This document shows, in pieces, positions 8,471-16,774 of a DNA stretch of 38,598 bases; the stretch's first letter is position 1; each line of letters starts with the position of its first letter. This stretch comes from Bacillota bacterium (GTDB lineage Bacteria; Bacillota; Clostridia; Oscillospirales; SIG627). The stretch is from contig JAQXGK010000002.1 in assembly GCA_029006345.1 (NCBI GenBank), positions 1 to 38,598 on the forward strand. Reading direction: 5' to 3'. The position numbers were made by a program, and so were the translations under genes. The notes under the pieces are model-generated. The model was not told the origin of the DNA and searched no databases. It worked only from the letters and a program-made list of their open reading frames with translations.

Positions 8471-8830
8471 ATGATAACCAAACAGGATTCTAATATCAAC
8501 CGTTTGAAGAGACATAAGAGAGTTCGTGCAAAGGTTTCAGGTACTGCTGCAAAGCCCCGTCTTTGCGTTTACCGTTCGACCAAGAACATTTATGCACAGA
8601 TTATCGACGATGTCAACGGAGTAACACTTGCTTCCGCTTCTTCTATTGTTAAGGGCTTTGAAAAGGACGGCGGTAACAAGGAAGGCGCAAGAGCGGTAGG
8701 CGAAGCAATTGCCAAGGCCGCTATTGCCAAGGGTATCACCGAGGTCGTATTTGACCGCGGCGGTTACATCTATCACGGACGCGTAAAAGAACTTGCAGAC
8801 GGCGCTCGCGAGAGCGGTCTGAAATTCTAA
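8471..8830 (+). CDS. rplR: 50S ribosomal protein L18
   Basis: L18 binds 5S rRNA with L5. The 119-residue product has the basic N terminus ([16 protein letters not shown]), the [18 protein letters not shown] strand (about residues 30-47) and the C-terminal [20 protein letters not shown] block. An AAAGGAG site precedes ATG 8471. Confidence 0.97.
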   Translation: MITKQDSNINRLKRHKRVRAKVSGTAAKPRLCVYRSTKNIYAQIIDDVNGVTLASASSIVKGFEKDGGNKEGARAVGEAIAKAAIAKGITEVVFDRGGYIYHGRVKELADGARESGLKF

Positions 8831-8842
8831 GGGGGTAAGTTT

Positions 8843-9340
8843 ATGGCTTTGAAAATCGATCCTGCAACACTTAAAGAAGTTGTTGTAGATGTAAAAAGTG
8901 TATCAAAGACTGTAAAAGGCGGACGCGTTCGTAAGTTTACGGCTCTTGTCGTTGTAGGCGACGAAAACGGTCATGTAGGCTACGGACTCGGCAAAGCAGC
9001 CGAACGTCCCGAAGCAGTCAGAAAAGGCACGGAGGAAGCAAAGAAGAATATCATCGAGGTATCTCTCAAGGGAACCACAATCCCCCATGAGATAATCGGT
9101 GAATTCGGAGCAGGCAGGGTTCTCCTCAAGCCGGCTCCCCAGGGTACCGGCGTTATTGCCGGCGGCAAGGTGAGAAGCGTGCTCGACATGGTCGGCATCA
9201 AGGATGTCAGAACCAAGTGCCTTCGTTCCAACAATCCCACAAACGTGGTTAAAGCAACCTTTGAAGGCTTGAGAGGCTTGAAAACAGTTGATCAGGTAGC
9301 AAAGATCAGAAACAAAACACCGGAAGAGATTCTGGGCTAA
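8843..9340 (+). CDS. rpsE: 30S ribosomal protein S5
   Basis: S5 affects decoding accuracy and mRNA unwinding at the entry site. The 165-residue product has the N-terminal double-stranded RNA-binding fold ([20 protein letters not shown], about residues 20-39) and the C-terminal domain with [16 protein letters not shown]. The N terminus before the RNA-binding fold is short, common in Gram-positives. It starts 12 bases after rplR. Confidence 0.97.
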   Translation: MALKIDPATLKEVVVDVKSVSKTVKGGRVRKFTALVVVGDENGHVGYGLGKAAERPEAVRKGTEEAKKNIIEVSLKGTTIPHEIIGEFGAGRVLLKPAPQGTGVIAGGKVRSVLDMVGIKDVRTKCLRSNNPTNVVKATFEGLRGLKTVDQVAKIRNKTPEEILG

Positions 9341-9351
9341 GGAGGAAGATT

Positions 9352-9534
9352 ATGGCTTCTTTGAAGATTACACTTACAAAAAGTCTTATCGGCAGACTCG
9401 ATAAGCAAAAAAAGACAGCTGCTTCCCTCGGTCTCAGAAAGATCGGCGACACAACTATTCAGCAGGATAATGCAGCTACCAACGGAAAAATATTCGTAAT
9501 AAAGCATCTTGTCAAGGTTGAAAAGGCTGACTAA
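9352..9534 (+). CDS. rpmD: 50S ribosomal protein L30
   Basis: This 60-residue protein of the large subunit begins MASLKITLTKSLIGR and has the family LGLRKIGDTTIQQDN core (about residues 26-40). A GGAGGAAG site lies 11 bases after the rpsE stop. Length and position between S5 and L15 are standard. Confidence 0.96.
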   Translation: MASLKITLTKSLIGRLDKQKKTAASLGLRKIGDTTIQQDNAATNGKIFVIKHLVKVEKAD

Positions 9535-9570
9535 GCTTGCAACCAATCAAGATTCAAAGGAGGAAAAAAC

Positions 9571-10014
9571 ATGAAGCTCAATGAACTGTCACCCGCTCCC
9601 GGATCTGCAAAGCATGCTTACCGCAAGGGCAGAGGCGCCGGCTCCGGAAACGGCAAAACCGCCGGCAAGGGACACAAGGGACAGAATGCTCGTTCGGGCG
9701 GCGGAGTTAGACCGGGCTTTGAAGGCGGTCAGATTCCGGCATACAGAAGACTCCCGAAGAGAGGCTTTGATAATTCGAAATTTGCTACGAATTACGCTAT
9801 AATCAATCTTTGCGATCTCAACAAGCTTGATGAAGGCGCCGAAGTAACAATCGAGAGCCTCGTGGCGAGCAAAATAATCAAGAAGCCCCTTGACGGGCTC
9901 AAAGTTCTTGCAAAGGGCGAAATAACCAAAAAGATGACGGTTAAAGCTAAAGTCTTTTCGGCTGCAGCTAAAGAAAAGATCGAAGCCGCAGGCGGAAAGG
10001 CAGAGGTGATCTAA
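9571..10014 (+). CDS. rplO: 50S ribosomal protein L15
   Basis: L15 is a late-assembling large-subunit protein. The 147-residue product has the glycine-rich N-terminal extension ([20 protein letters not shown], residues 20-39) that threads through 23S rRNA, and a C-terminal globular part ending GGKAEVI. An AAAGGAGG site precedes ATG 9571. Its stop codon is directly followed by the TTG start of secY, so the two are probably translationally coupled. Confidence 0.97.
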   Translation: MKLNELSPAPGSAKHAYRKGRGAGSGNGKTAGKGHKGQNARSGGGVRPGFEGGQIPAYRRLPKRGFDNSKFATNYAIINLCDLNKLDEGAEVTIESLVASKIIKKPLDGLKVLAKGEITKKMTVKAKVFSAAAKEKIEAAGGKAEVI

Positions 10015-11304
10015 TTGTTTAAGACATTTACGAATGCTTGGAAACTTCCCGATCTGAAGAAGAAGATTTTATTCACTTTGATTGTTATTCTTGTCTACAG
10101 AATCGGTTGCGCACTTCCCGTACCGTTTATTGACGCAGATGCAATAAAGAGTATGTTTTCAAGTGCCGAGGGTACAATATTCCAGTATTTCAATATATTG
10201 TCTGGCGATTCATTCTCTAAAGCAACCCTTTTTGCTCTTTCTGTTACACCCTATATCACCGCAAGCATTGTAATGCAGCTTCTTACGATTGCCATACCGG
10301 CTCTCGAAAAGCTCCAGAAGAGCGGCGAAGAGGGTCAGAAGAAAATAGCGCAGATTACCCGTGTCGTTACCGTCGGTCTTGCTCTTCTTACAAGCTTCGG
10401 TTACTACACAACTCTCAAGAATGCAATGAACGCTCTTACCGATACAAGCTTCTTTGCCGGTCTTGTAATCGTCTCCTGCCACTGTGCAGGCGCCTGCATT
10501 ATCATGTGGCTGGGCGAGAAGATTGACGAAAAGGGCATCGGAAACGGCATTTCAATGATTCTTTTCGCAAATATCATTTCCTCTCTGCCGACAATGATAG
10601 CTCCTATCATTGCGACCTACGAGCTCAAGGGTGTTGTTGCGATACTGGTATATGCAGCTGCTATTCTTATCGGAATCCTCGTTGTAGCGTTTGTCGTATT
10701 TATGACAGACTCCGAAAGAAGACTTCCGATTCAGTATTCTAAGCGCGTCGTCGGCAGAAAGATGTACGGCGGACAGAGCACATTCCTGCCTATTAAGCTG
10801 AATATGTCGGGCGTTATGCCTATCATCTTCGCAAGCAGCATTATGCAGCTCCCCGCAACCATCGCGCTCTTCCTGCCTACTCCCGAGGAAGGTTCGTTCT
10901 GGGCCGGTTTCCTTAATTTCTTCAGCACGCGCAGCGTATTCTACGCGATTATTCTTTTGGTTCTCATTATTGCCTTCAGTTATTTCTATCTCGCGATTTC
11001 CTTCAACCCCGTTGAGGTTGCAAATAACTTAAAGCAAAACGGCGGCTTTATCCCCGGCATTCGCCCCGGTAAGCCCACAAGCGACTATATATCAAAGTCG
11101 CTCAAGAGAATCACACTCATTGGTGCATTTTTCCTTGCTATCATCGCGGTAATGCCCATGGTACTCAGTGCATTCAACGTAAGCTTCGGTAGCGTAAGCT
11201 TTGGCGGTACATCGCTTCTTATCGTTGTCGGTGTAGCTCTTGAAACAACAAGAGACCTCGAAAGCCAAATCACAATGCGCCACTATAAGGGCTTTCTTGA
11301 ATAA
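10015..11304 (+). CDS. secY: Protein translocase channel subunit SecY
   Basis: SecY is the membrane pore of the Sec translocon, with SecE and SecG encoded elsewhere. The 429-residue product has about ten hydrophobic segments, the N-terminal amphipathic FTNAWKLPDLKKKI and the cytosolic loop with NPVEVANNLKQNGGFIPGIRPG (about residues 331-352) that contacts SecA and the ribosome. The start is TTG 10015, with no gap after the rplO stop; its ribosome binding site (AGAGGTGA) lies inside rplO. A lower initiation rate for a membrane protein is a reasonable inference. Confidence 0.97.
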   Translation: MFKTFTNAWKLPDLKKKILFTLIVILVYRIGCALPVPFIDADAIKSMFSSAEGTIFQYFNILSGDSFSKATLFALSVTPYITASIVMQLLTIAIPALEKLQKSGEEGQKKIAQITRVVTVGLALLTSFGYYTTLKNAMNALTDTSFFAGLVIVSCHCAGACIIMWLGEKIDEKGIGNGISMILFANIISSLPTMIAPIIATYELKGVVAILVYAAAILIGILVVAFVVFMTDSERRLPIQYSKRVVGRKMYGGQSTFLPIKLNMSGVMPIIFASSIMQLPATIALFLPTPEEGSFWAGFLNFFSTRSVFYAIILLVLIIAFSYFYLAISFNPVEVANNLKQNGGFIPGIRPGKPTSDYISKSLKRITLIGAFFLAIIAVMPMVLSAFNVSFGSVSFGGTSLLIVVGVALETTRDLESQITMRHYKGFLE

Positions 11305-11322
11305 TATGACGGAGAAAAGAAT

Positions 11323-11961
11323 ATGAAGATTATTTTTCTTGGCGCTCCCGGCGCCGGAAAAGGTACTCAGGCGGCTATCGTCAGCCAGAAGCTGTCGATA
11401 CCCACTATCTCTACAGGTGAGATTATTCGAGAATCCGTCAGAAATGAAACACCCCTTGGAAAAACCGCAAAGGAGCTCATCGAAAAGGGCGAGCTTGTTC
11501 CCGATAACTTGGTGATAGAATTAGTCAGAAACCGTATTTCGCAGGACGACTGCAAAAACGGATTTATTCTCGACGGTTTCCCGAGGACTATCGAACAGGC
11601 GAAAGCGCTCTCGGAGATGGGAGTGGATATTGACGCGGTAGTCAATATATTCGTATCCGATGCGGACATAATCCGCCGTATGGGAGGCAGACGCACCTGC
11701 AGCAAATGCTCGGCTACATATCACACGCTGTACAATCCCTCAGCTAAGGGCGAGTGCTGCGAGAAATGCGGCGAGAAGCTTTCGGTCAGGGCGGACGATA
11801 GCCCCGAAACGGTTAAAAAGCGACTTGAGGTCTATCATAGACAGACTCAGCCGCTGGAGGATTATTATAATGACTTGGGAAAGCTTGTTACGGTTGTCGG
11901 ACAGGAAAAGCTTGAAGACACGACAAGGCTGACCCTTGAGGCGTTAAAGGTAAATGATTAA
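11323..11961 (+). CDS. adk: Adenylate kinase, zinc-binding lid form
   Basis: The enzyme interconverts ATP plus AMP with two ADP. The 212-residue product has the P-loop GAPGAGKGT (residues 7-15), the AMP-binding DGFPRT (84-89) and a long lid with the zinc knuckles C126/C129 and C146/C149, typical of Gram-positive adenylate kinases. A GGAG site precedes ATG 11323. The 3' end overlaps map by 8 bases. Location between secY and map is a standard Firmicutes arrangement. Confidence 0.97.
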   Translation: MKIIFLGAPGAGKGTQAAIVSQKLSIPTISTGEIIRESVRNETPLGKTAKELIEKGELVPDNLVIELVRNRISQDDCKNGFILDGFPRTIEQAKALSEMGVDIDAVVNIFVSDADIIRRMGGRRTCSKCSATYHTLYNPSAKGECCEKCGEKLSVRADDSPETVKKRLEVYHRQTQPLEDYYNDLGKLVTVVGQEKLEDTTRLTLEALKVND

Positions 11962-12700
11962 GTTAAAATCAGCTGCACAAATAGACTTGATGCGCACGGC
12001 AGGCAAAATTACTGCCGGCGCATTGAGTTACGCCGGACAAATAATTTCCGAAGGAATGACATATGCCGAGCTCGATCACGAGATAAAAAAATTTATCACC
12101 GATCGCGGAGCGGTGCCTACCTTCTTGAATTACAACGGTTTTCCGGCGAGTGCGTGCATCAGCGTAAACGAAGAGGTTATTCACGGTATCCCGGACGGGA
12201 GAAAGTTTAAGGAAGGCGACATAGTAAGCATTGATGTCGGCGCCTATATAGGCGGTTATACCGGTGACGCAGCCAACACCTTCGGTGTCGGCAGAATATC
12301 CGATGAGGCACAGAGGCTTATTGATGTCACAAAACAGAGCTTTTTCGACGGAATTGCAAAGATTGGACCGGGTGCCAGAATAGGCGATATTTCAAATGCG
12401 ATACAGAACACCGTAGAGCATGCCGGTTTTTCGGTCATAAGGGAATATGTCGGACACGGTGTGGGCAGGGATCTGCACGAAGAGCCCGATGTGCCCAACT
12501 ACGGACCGGCCGGAAGAGGCCCCAGGCTTTACAACGGTATGACAATCGCTGTCGAACCTATGGTTTGCGCGGGACGAAATGAGATAAGAGTGCTTGACAA
12601 CGGCTGGACGGTGGTTACCTGCGACGGCTCGCTCGCCGCTCACTACGAGAACACGATAGCAATCGTAGACAACAAGGTCGAGATACTGACTAAGGTTTAA
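11954..12700 (+). CDS. map: Methionine aminopeptidase, type I
   Basis: The enzyme removes the initiator Met from nascent proteins. The 248-residue product has all five metal ligands of the pita-bread fold: D94, D105, H168, E201 and E232. There is no N-terminal zinc-finger extension, so it is the short type I form. It overlaps adk by 8 bases and is followed 4 bases later by the KOW protein gene, so the three are translated as one block. Confidence 0.97.
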   Translation: MIKLKSAAQIDLMRTAGKITAGALSYAGQIISEGMTYAELDHEIKKFITDRGAVPTFLNYNGFPASACISVNEEVIHGIPDGRKFKEGDIVSIDVGAYIGGYTGDAANTFGVGRISDEAQRLIDVTKQSFFDGIAKIGPGARIGDISNAIQNTVEHAGFSVIREYVGHGVGRDLHEEPDVPNYGPAGRGPRLYNGMTIAVEPMVCAGRNEIRVLDNGWTVVTCDGSLAAHYENTIAIVDNKVEILTKV

Positions 12701-12704
12701 GAGC

Positions 12705-12977
12705 GTGGACAAGCTGACAAAGGGCAGTATCGTTCTCTCCGCAGCCGGTCACGATAAGGGCTTTTGCTTCGCGGTCATAAATATGATCGACGAAAATACG
12801 GCGCTTATCGCAGACGGCAGAAGGAGAAAGCTTATTTCGCCCAAAAAGAAAAATACAAAGCATCTTTTGCTTATGGGAAGAATCCCGGCGGATGTAAGCA
12901 GTCTTTCAAATAAGGCACTTTACGCCGCTATAAGAGATGCCTGCCGGTCCGTAGCAACGGATAACGCCAAACAATAA
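12705..12977 (+). CDS. KOW-domain RNA-binding protein (L14e/L27e-like)
   Basis: This 90-residue protein begins at GTG 12705, 4 bases after map. Residues 4-35 form a KOW-like motif (KGSIVLSAAGHDKGFCFAVI), followed by a basic patch (DGRRRKLISPKKKNTKHL). Small proteins of this kind, related to archaeal/eukaryotic L14e/L27e, are common between map and infA in Firmicutes; their role is not established, but ribosome or rRNA binding is likely. No ribosome binding site is obvious, so translation probably depends on coupling with map. Confidence 0.85.
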   Translation: MDKLTKGSIVLSAAGHDKGFCFAVINMIDENTALIADGRRRKLISPKKKNTKHLLLMGRIPADVSSLSNKALYAAIRDACRSVATDNAKQ

Positions 12978-12980
12978 AGG

Positions 12981-13010
12981 TTTGTCGGGAAAATGGGGCG
13001 TGCCGACAAA
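12981..13010 (+). other. Hairpin in the infA leader
   Basis: TTTGTCGG (12981-12988) pairs with CCGACAAA (13003-13010) around a 14-base loop. It lies just after the KOW gene stop and is not followed by a U-run, so termination is unlikely. It may mark an mRNA processing point before the infA part of the operon. Confidence 0.45.
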
Positions 13011-13045
13011 ACTTTAACATTAGATTTCAGGGAGGATTTGCGGTC

Positions 13046-13114
13046 ATGAGGGTGTTTGCCGATAACCGTAGATTCAGCGTTTCAGCAGAAAGGAACGGTC
13101 ACACGCATGGCTAA
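13046..13114 (+). CDS. Short upstream ORF overlapping the infA start
   Basis: ATG 13046 opens a 22-codon frame ending at TAA 13112-13114, just past the infA start codon at 13107. It has a better ribosome binding site (GGGAGG, 13030-13035) than infA itself. The peptide is basic ([10 protein letters not shown] at its start) and resembles no family known to me. The layout suggests a leader peptide that delivers ribosomes to infA by termination-reinitiation. It could also be chance, because the region is short. Confidence 0.4.
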   Translation: MRVFADNRRFSVSAERNGHTHG

Positions 13115-13325
13115 AGACGAAAATGTAGTGGAATTTGAGGGTACGGTCACTGAGAACCTGCCCAGTGCGACTTTCAGAGTAAAGTTGCCGAATGACATGG
13201 TTATTCTCGCTCACATATCGGGCAAGATGCGCCAGCATTACATTAAGATCACGCCCGGCGACAGGGTTCTGGTTGAAGTATCAATCTACGACCCTACAAA
13301 GGGAAGAATCACAAGAAGACTGTAA
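13107..13325 (+). CDS. infA: Translation initiation factor IF-1
   Basis: IF-1 blocks the ribosomal A site during initiation. The 72-residue OB-fold product ([14 protein letters not shown] ... [11 protein letters not shown]) is exactly family length from ATG 13107. The frame extends upstream to a TTG at 13056, but that would add residues not found in the family. Its own ribosome binding site (AAAGGAAC, 13090-13097) is about 10 bases away and modest, whereas a strong site upstream serves an overlapping 22-codon ORF. Confidence 0.96.
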   Translation: MAKDENVVEFEGTVTENLPSATFRVKLPNDMVILAHISGKMRQHYIKITPGDRVLVEVSIYDPTKGRITRRL

Positions 13326-13395
13326 GCGAAAGCAAGCAGCCGCTCACAGCGGCGAAAGCCGCAACACAAGCAGATTATGCATGGAGGTAGCTATT

Positions 13396-13509
13396 ATGAA
13401 AGTTAAGCCTTCCGTTAAGAAAATGTGCGAGAAGTGCAAGATTATCAAGAGACACGGCATTGTTATGGTTATATGCGAGAATCCCAAGCATAAACAGAGA
13501 CAAGGCTGA
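13396..13509 (+). CDS. rpmJ: 50S ribosomal protein L36, zinc form
   Basis: The 37-residue product starts [15 protein letters not shown] and binds zinc through C11, C14, C27 and H32. ATG 13396 has GGAGG (13383-13387) upstream. The gene lies between infA and rpsM, the standard order. The preceding 70 bases hold a small GCCGCT-CAC-AGCGGC hairpin (about 13340-13354). Confidence 0.96.
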   Translation: MKVKPSVKKMCEKCKIIKRHGIVMVICENPKHKQRQG

Positions 13510-13531
13510 TTTAATAAGGAGGAACTAAGAC

Positions 13532-13900
13532 ATGGCTCGTATAGCAGGTGTTGATATACCCAGAGAAAAACGCGTCGAGATTGGTCTTACATACATTTTC
13601 GGTATCGGCAGAACATCAGCTGAAAAGATACTCGAAAAGACAGGCATCAACCCCGACACCAGAGTAAAGGATCTTACCGAAGAAGAAGTATCAAAGCTTC
13701 GTGAGATTATTGAAAACGAATACACTGTTGAAGGTGACCTTCGCAGAAATGTTGCATACGACATCAAGAGAATGATTGATATCGGCTGCTACAGAGGCGT
13801 ACGCCATCGCAAGGGACTTCCCGTAAGAGGTCAGCGCACCAAGACAAATGCAAGAACTCGCAAGGGTCCGGTTAAGACTATTGCGAACAAGAAGAAGTAA
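13532..13900 (+). CDS. rpsM: 30S ribosomal protein S13
   Basis: S13 lies at the top of the 30S head and contacts the P-site tRNA and L5. The 122-residue product begins [17 protein letters not shown] and ends in a basic tail after [18 protein letters not shown] (about residues 94-111). An AAGGAGGA site precedes ATG 13532. Confidence 0.97.
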   Translation: MARIAGVDIPREKRVEIGLTYIFGIGRTSAEKILEKTGINPDTRVKDLTEEEVSKLREIIENEYTVEGDLRRNVAYDIKRMIDIGCYRGVRHRKGLPVRGQRTKTNARTRKGPVKTIANKKK

Positions 13901-13915
13901 AGGAGGAGTTTTAAG

Positions 13916-14320
13916 ATGGCTGTAAAACAACAGAGCGCTAAGAAAACAACCAAGCGTCGCCGCGAGCGCAAAAATATAGAAAAGGGCGCTGCACATATCC
14001 GCTCTTCGTACAACAATACTATTGTAACGCTGACAGACGTCAACGGAAACGCTATCTCCTGGGCTTCAGCCGGCGAGATGGGCTTCAAGGGCTCTAAGAA
14101 ATCCACTCCTTTCGCAGCACAGACCGCAGCAGAAACCGCTGCAAAGCTTGCTGTTGAGCAGGGTCTCAAGACGGTTGAAGTGTTCGTCAAGGGTCCCGGA
14201 CAGGGAAGAGAATCCGCCATCCGCGCACTCCAGACCGCAGGTCTCGAGATTACGCTTATTAAGGATGTTACACCCATTCCGCACAACGGATGCCGTCCTC
14301 CCAAGAGAAGACGCGTCTAA
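13916..14320 (+). CDS. rpsK: 30S ribosomal protein S11
   Basis: S11 forms part of the platform that holds the Shine-Dalgarno helix. The 134-residue product has the core [20 protein letters not shown] (residues 23-42) and the C-terminal [16 protein letters not shown]. An AAAGGAGGAG site precedes ATG 13916. Confidence 0.97.
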   Translation: MAVKQQSAKKTTKRRRERKNIEKGAAHIRSSYNNTIVTLTDVNGNAISWASAGEMGFKGSKKSTPFAAQTAAETAAKLAVEQGLKTVEVFVKGPGQGRESAIRALQTAGLEITLIKDVTPIPHNGCRPPKRRRV

Positions 14321-14343
14321 TTTAACAGGAGGTAGAAAGCTTT

Positions 14344-14970
14344 ATGGCAAAATATACAGGCCCCGCTTGCAGACAGTGTCGCAGAGAGGGCACAAAAATG
14401 TTTCTTAAGGGCGACAGATGCTTCTCGGACAAGTGTGCTATTCAGAGAAGAAATACCGTCCCCGGTCAGCACGGCGCTTCGCGCAAGATGATGAAAGAAT
14501 ACGGTCTTCAGCTTCGTGAGAAGCAGAAGGCAAAGAGATACTACGGCGTTCTTGAAAATCAGTTCAGAAACTATTTCAAGAAGGCTGATGCCAAGGAAGG
14601 TATGACCGGTGAGAACCTTCTCACTCTCATCGAGAGACGCCTTGACAACGTTGTCTACAGAATCGGCTTCTGCGACAGCAGACGCGACGCAAGACAGCTT
14701 GTCCGCCACGGTCATTTCACAGTAAACGGCAAGAAAGCGAACATCCCTTCGATCATCCTGAAGCAGGGCGATGTTGTTGCAGTAACCGAAACAAGCAAGA
14801 GCAATGCAAAGTTCAAGGCAATTGCGGAAACTCTCGACAGCAAGACCGCTCCCAAGTGGCTCGCAGTCGATAAGGCAAAGCTTTGCGCTACTGTAGCAGA
14901 ACTCCCCGAGAGAGACGATATCGACTTTGATATTGAAGAGCACCTTATCGTCGAGCTTTATTCAAAGTAA
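14344..14970 (+). CDS. rpsD: 30S ribosomal protein S4, zinc form
   Basis: S4 starts 16S rRNA assembly of the body. The 208-residue product has an N-terminal zinc site (C9, C12, C26, C31), which Bacillus S4 lacks, and the S4 RNA-binding domain at about residues 99-160 ([11 protein letters not shown] ... [10 protein letters not shown]). S4 represses the alpha operon in E. coli and its own gene in Bacillus. Here it lies within the alpha cluster with an ACAGGAGG site, followed by a 104-base structured gap. Confidence 0.97.
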   Translation: MAKYTGPACRQCRREGTKMFLKGDRCFSDKCAIQRRNTVPGQHGASRKMMKEYGLQLREKQKAKRYYGVLENQFRNYFKKADAKEGMTGENLLTLIERRLDNVVYRIGFCDSRRDARQLVRHGHFTVNGKKANIPSIILKQGDVVAVTETSKSNAKFKAIAETLDSKTAPKWLAVDKAKLCATVAELPERDDIDFDIEEHLIVELYSK

Positions 14971-14995
14971 TAAAATCCTCGCAATATCCGGTATT

Positions 14996-15038
14996 ATACG
15001 GCGTTATGCGCAAATGCAAGTGTTCGTAGCCGCCGTAT
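14996..15038 (+). other. Hairpin between rpsD and rpoA
   Basis: ATACGGCG (14996-15003) pairs with CGCCGTAT (15031-15038). No U-run follows. It lies in the 104-base gap before rpoA and may be an mRNA processing or regulatory element that sets rpoA expression apart from the ribosomal genes. Confidence 0.4.
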
Positions 15039-15077
15039 CAGTCGAAGAATTATGATTTTACAGAGGAGGATTATTTG

Positions 15078-16028
15078 ATGATTGAAATAGAAAGACCGAG
15101 CATCAACACCGTTGAGCTTAGTGACGACGGAACCTTCGGAAAGTTTGAAGTAGAGCCTCTTGAAAGAGGCTTCGGAATCACCCTCGGCAATTCGCTGAGA
15201 AGAATTCTGTTAAGCTCGCTTCCCGGCGTCGCAGTTACAAATATAAAGATCGACGGCGTACTGCATGAGATTTCAACTATCCCCGGTGTCAAGGAAGATG
15301 TCACCGAGATTGTTCTCAATGTCAAGGGTATAACCGCAAAGCTTCACGTAAATCAGCCTAAGACCGTCATTATTGACGCTCAGGGCGAGTGTGAGGTGGT
15401 TGCAGGCGATATCAAGGTTGATCCCGACATTGAAATACTCAATCCGGAACACCATATTGCAACCGTATCGGAGGGTGCGAAGTTCTATATGGAGCTTACA
15501 TTCGATTCCGGCCGCGGCTATGTTTCTGCTGATAAGAACAAGCAGGAGGGTACGCCTACCATCGGCACGATATATACCGATTCGATTTTCACACCGGTTT
15601 ATAATGTCAGCTACTCGGTTGAAAACACCCGAGTAGGCGACAAGATGGAACTTGATAAGTTAACCCTTGAGGTTACCACAGACGGTACTATTTCGGCTAA
15701 GGAGTCCATTTCACTTGCCGCAAAGATTCTGTGCGAGCATCTTAATCTGTTCGTGGATCTTTCTGACGAGGCAAAGAAGGCGGATATCCTGAAGGACCGT
15801 GAGGAAACCATCAAGGAGAAGGTTCTTGATATGACTATCGAGGAGCTCGATTTGTCTGTCCGTTCCTTCAACTGTCTGAAGCGTGCCGGCATCGACACTG
15901 TGGAGGACTTGATCAGCCGTTCCGAGGAAGACATGATAAAGGTCAGAAATCTCGGTAAGAAATCACTTGAAGAGGTTATTCTCAAGCTTCATTCTTTGGG
16001 TCTCGAGCTCAAGAAGGACGACGAATAA
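15078..16028 (+). CDS. rpoA: RNA polymerase alpha subunit
   Basis: Alpha dimerises to start RNA polymerase assembly and binds promoter UP elements through its C-terminal domain. The 316-residue product has the N-terminal assembly domain (about residues 1-228, with [20 protein letters not shown]) and the C-terminal domain ([19 protein letters not shown] ... LGKKSLEEV, about residues 255-300). ATG 15078 has GGAGGA 8-13 bases upstream; a TTG one codon earlier is possible. An AT-rich stretch and phased repeats precede the rpsJ promoter, a possible target for its C-terminal domain. Confidence 0.97.
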   Translation: MIEIERPSINTVELSDDGTFGKFEVEPLERGFGITLGNSLRRILLSSLPGVAVTNIKIDGVLHEISTIPGVKEDVTEIVLNVKGITAKLHVNQPKTVIIDAQGECEVVAGDIKVDPDIEILNPEHHIATVSEGAKFYMELTFDSGRGYVSADKNKQEGTPTIGTIYTDSIFTPVYNVSYSVENTRVGDKMELDKLTLEVTTDGTISAKESISLAAKILCEHLNLFVDLSDEAKKADILKDREETIKEKVLDMTIEELDLSVRSFNCLKRAGIDTVEDLISRSEEDMIKVRNLGKKSLEEVILKLHSLGLELKKDDE

Positions 16029-16065
16029 GCCTATCGGTATATACTAATTTTGGAGGTAAACTTAA

Positions 16066-16707
16066 ATGCCCGGAACAAGAAAACTTGGCAGAACAACGGA
16101 TCACAGAATGTCTATGCTCCGCGGTCAGGTAACGCTCCTGCTCGATAACGGCTCTATCAGAACAACCGTTACGAGAGCAAAGGAAATCAGAAGCCTGACA
16201 GATAAAATGATTACACTCGGCAAGACAAATACTCTTGCGTCCAAGAGACAGGCGCTTGCTTTCATTACAAAGGAAGATGTTGTCAAGAAGCTTTTTGACA
16301 CCATCGCTCCCTCGCTTTCCGACAGAAACGGCGGTTATACAAGAATCTACCGTCTCGGTCCGAGAAGAGGCGACGGCGCCGAAATGGCTCTTATCGAGCT
16401 TGTCAACCTTGTAAAAGAGGACAAGAAGTCCGGCAAGGATGCTAAGGCGGCTGCAAAGAAGCCTGCGGCAAAGAAAGCCGACACTTCCGATAAGAAGGAA
16501 GAGACCAAGGCAGAAGCAACCGAAGCTAAGCCCGCTGCAAAGAAGTCTACGGCTAAGAAGACCGATTCCGCAGACGCTAAGCCTGCCGCAAAGAAGCCCG
16601 CTGCTAAGAAGCCTGCCGCAAAGAAGGCTGATTCCGCAGACGCTAAACCCGCTGCTAAGAAGCCTGCTGCAAAAAAAGCGGAAGAGGAAAAGTCTGACGA
16701 CAAATAA
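16066..16707 (+). CDS. rplQ: 50S ribosomal protein L17 with long Lys/Ala/Pro tail
   Basis: L17 lies close to the polypeptide tunnel exit. The family domain is complete in residues 1-113 ([16 protein letters not shown] near the N terminus, [17 protein letters not shown] near its end). Residues 114-213 are an extra, surely disordered tail of PAAKK units with acidic DSADAK spacers, resembling histone H1 tails, nearly doubling the protein. The tail DNA contains a 66-base direct repeat. It is the last gene of the superoperon, with a strong terminator 18 bases after the stop. Trigger factor in this window has a similar tail. Confidence 0.96.
   Translation: MPGTRKLGRTTDHRMSMLRGQVTLLLDNGSIRTTVTRAKEIRSLTDKMITLGKTNTLASKRQALAFITKEDVVKKLFDTIAPSLSDRNGGYTRIYRLGPRRGDGAEMALIELVNLVKEDKKSGKDAKAAAKKPAAKKADTSDKKEETKAEATEAKPAAKKSTAKKTDSADAKPAAKKPAAKKPAAKKADSADAKPAAKKPAAKKAEEEKSDDK
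16564..16696 (+). repeat. 66-bp direct repeat inside the rplQ tail
   Basis: GATTCCGCAGACGCTAA occurs at 16564-16580 and 16630-16646, exactly 66 bases apart, and the sequence that follows each copy encodes [10 protein letters not shown]. The repeat unit is 22 codons (DSADAK plus three PAAKK-type units), and the second unit lacks one PAAKK. In-frame slippage or unequal exchange would change tail length without a frameshift. Confidence 0.8.
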
Positions 16708-16724
16708 GCTAATACATATACAAG

Positions 16725-16750
16725 AAGGCGGACTTTCGGTCCGCCTTTTC
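16725..16750 (+). terminator. Terminator at the end of the ribosomal superoperon
   Basis: AAGGCGGAC (16725-16733) and GTCCGCCTT (16739-16747) form a perfect 9-bp stem with a TTTCG loop, ending in TTTTC. It closes the rpsJ-rplQ unit. Confidence 0.9.
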
Positions 16751-16774
16751 CTGTAAAAAAAGGGTGGTTTAGTT

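Noticed and set aside
13192-13509. 105-codon frame that joins part of infA antiphase with L36
   Set aside because: The rpmJ start at 13396 gives the exact family protein with a good ribosome binding site; the upstream part is an out-of-frame reading of infA.
16445-16690. Repeat-rich segment as a possible CRISPR or mobile-element remnant
   Set aside because: The repeats are in-frame codons of the L17 tail, with no constant repeat/spacer layout; no CRISPR array, transposase or integrase is seen anywhere in the window.
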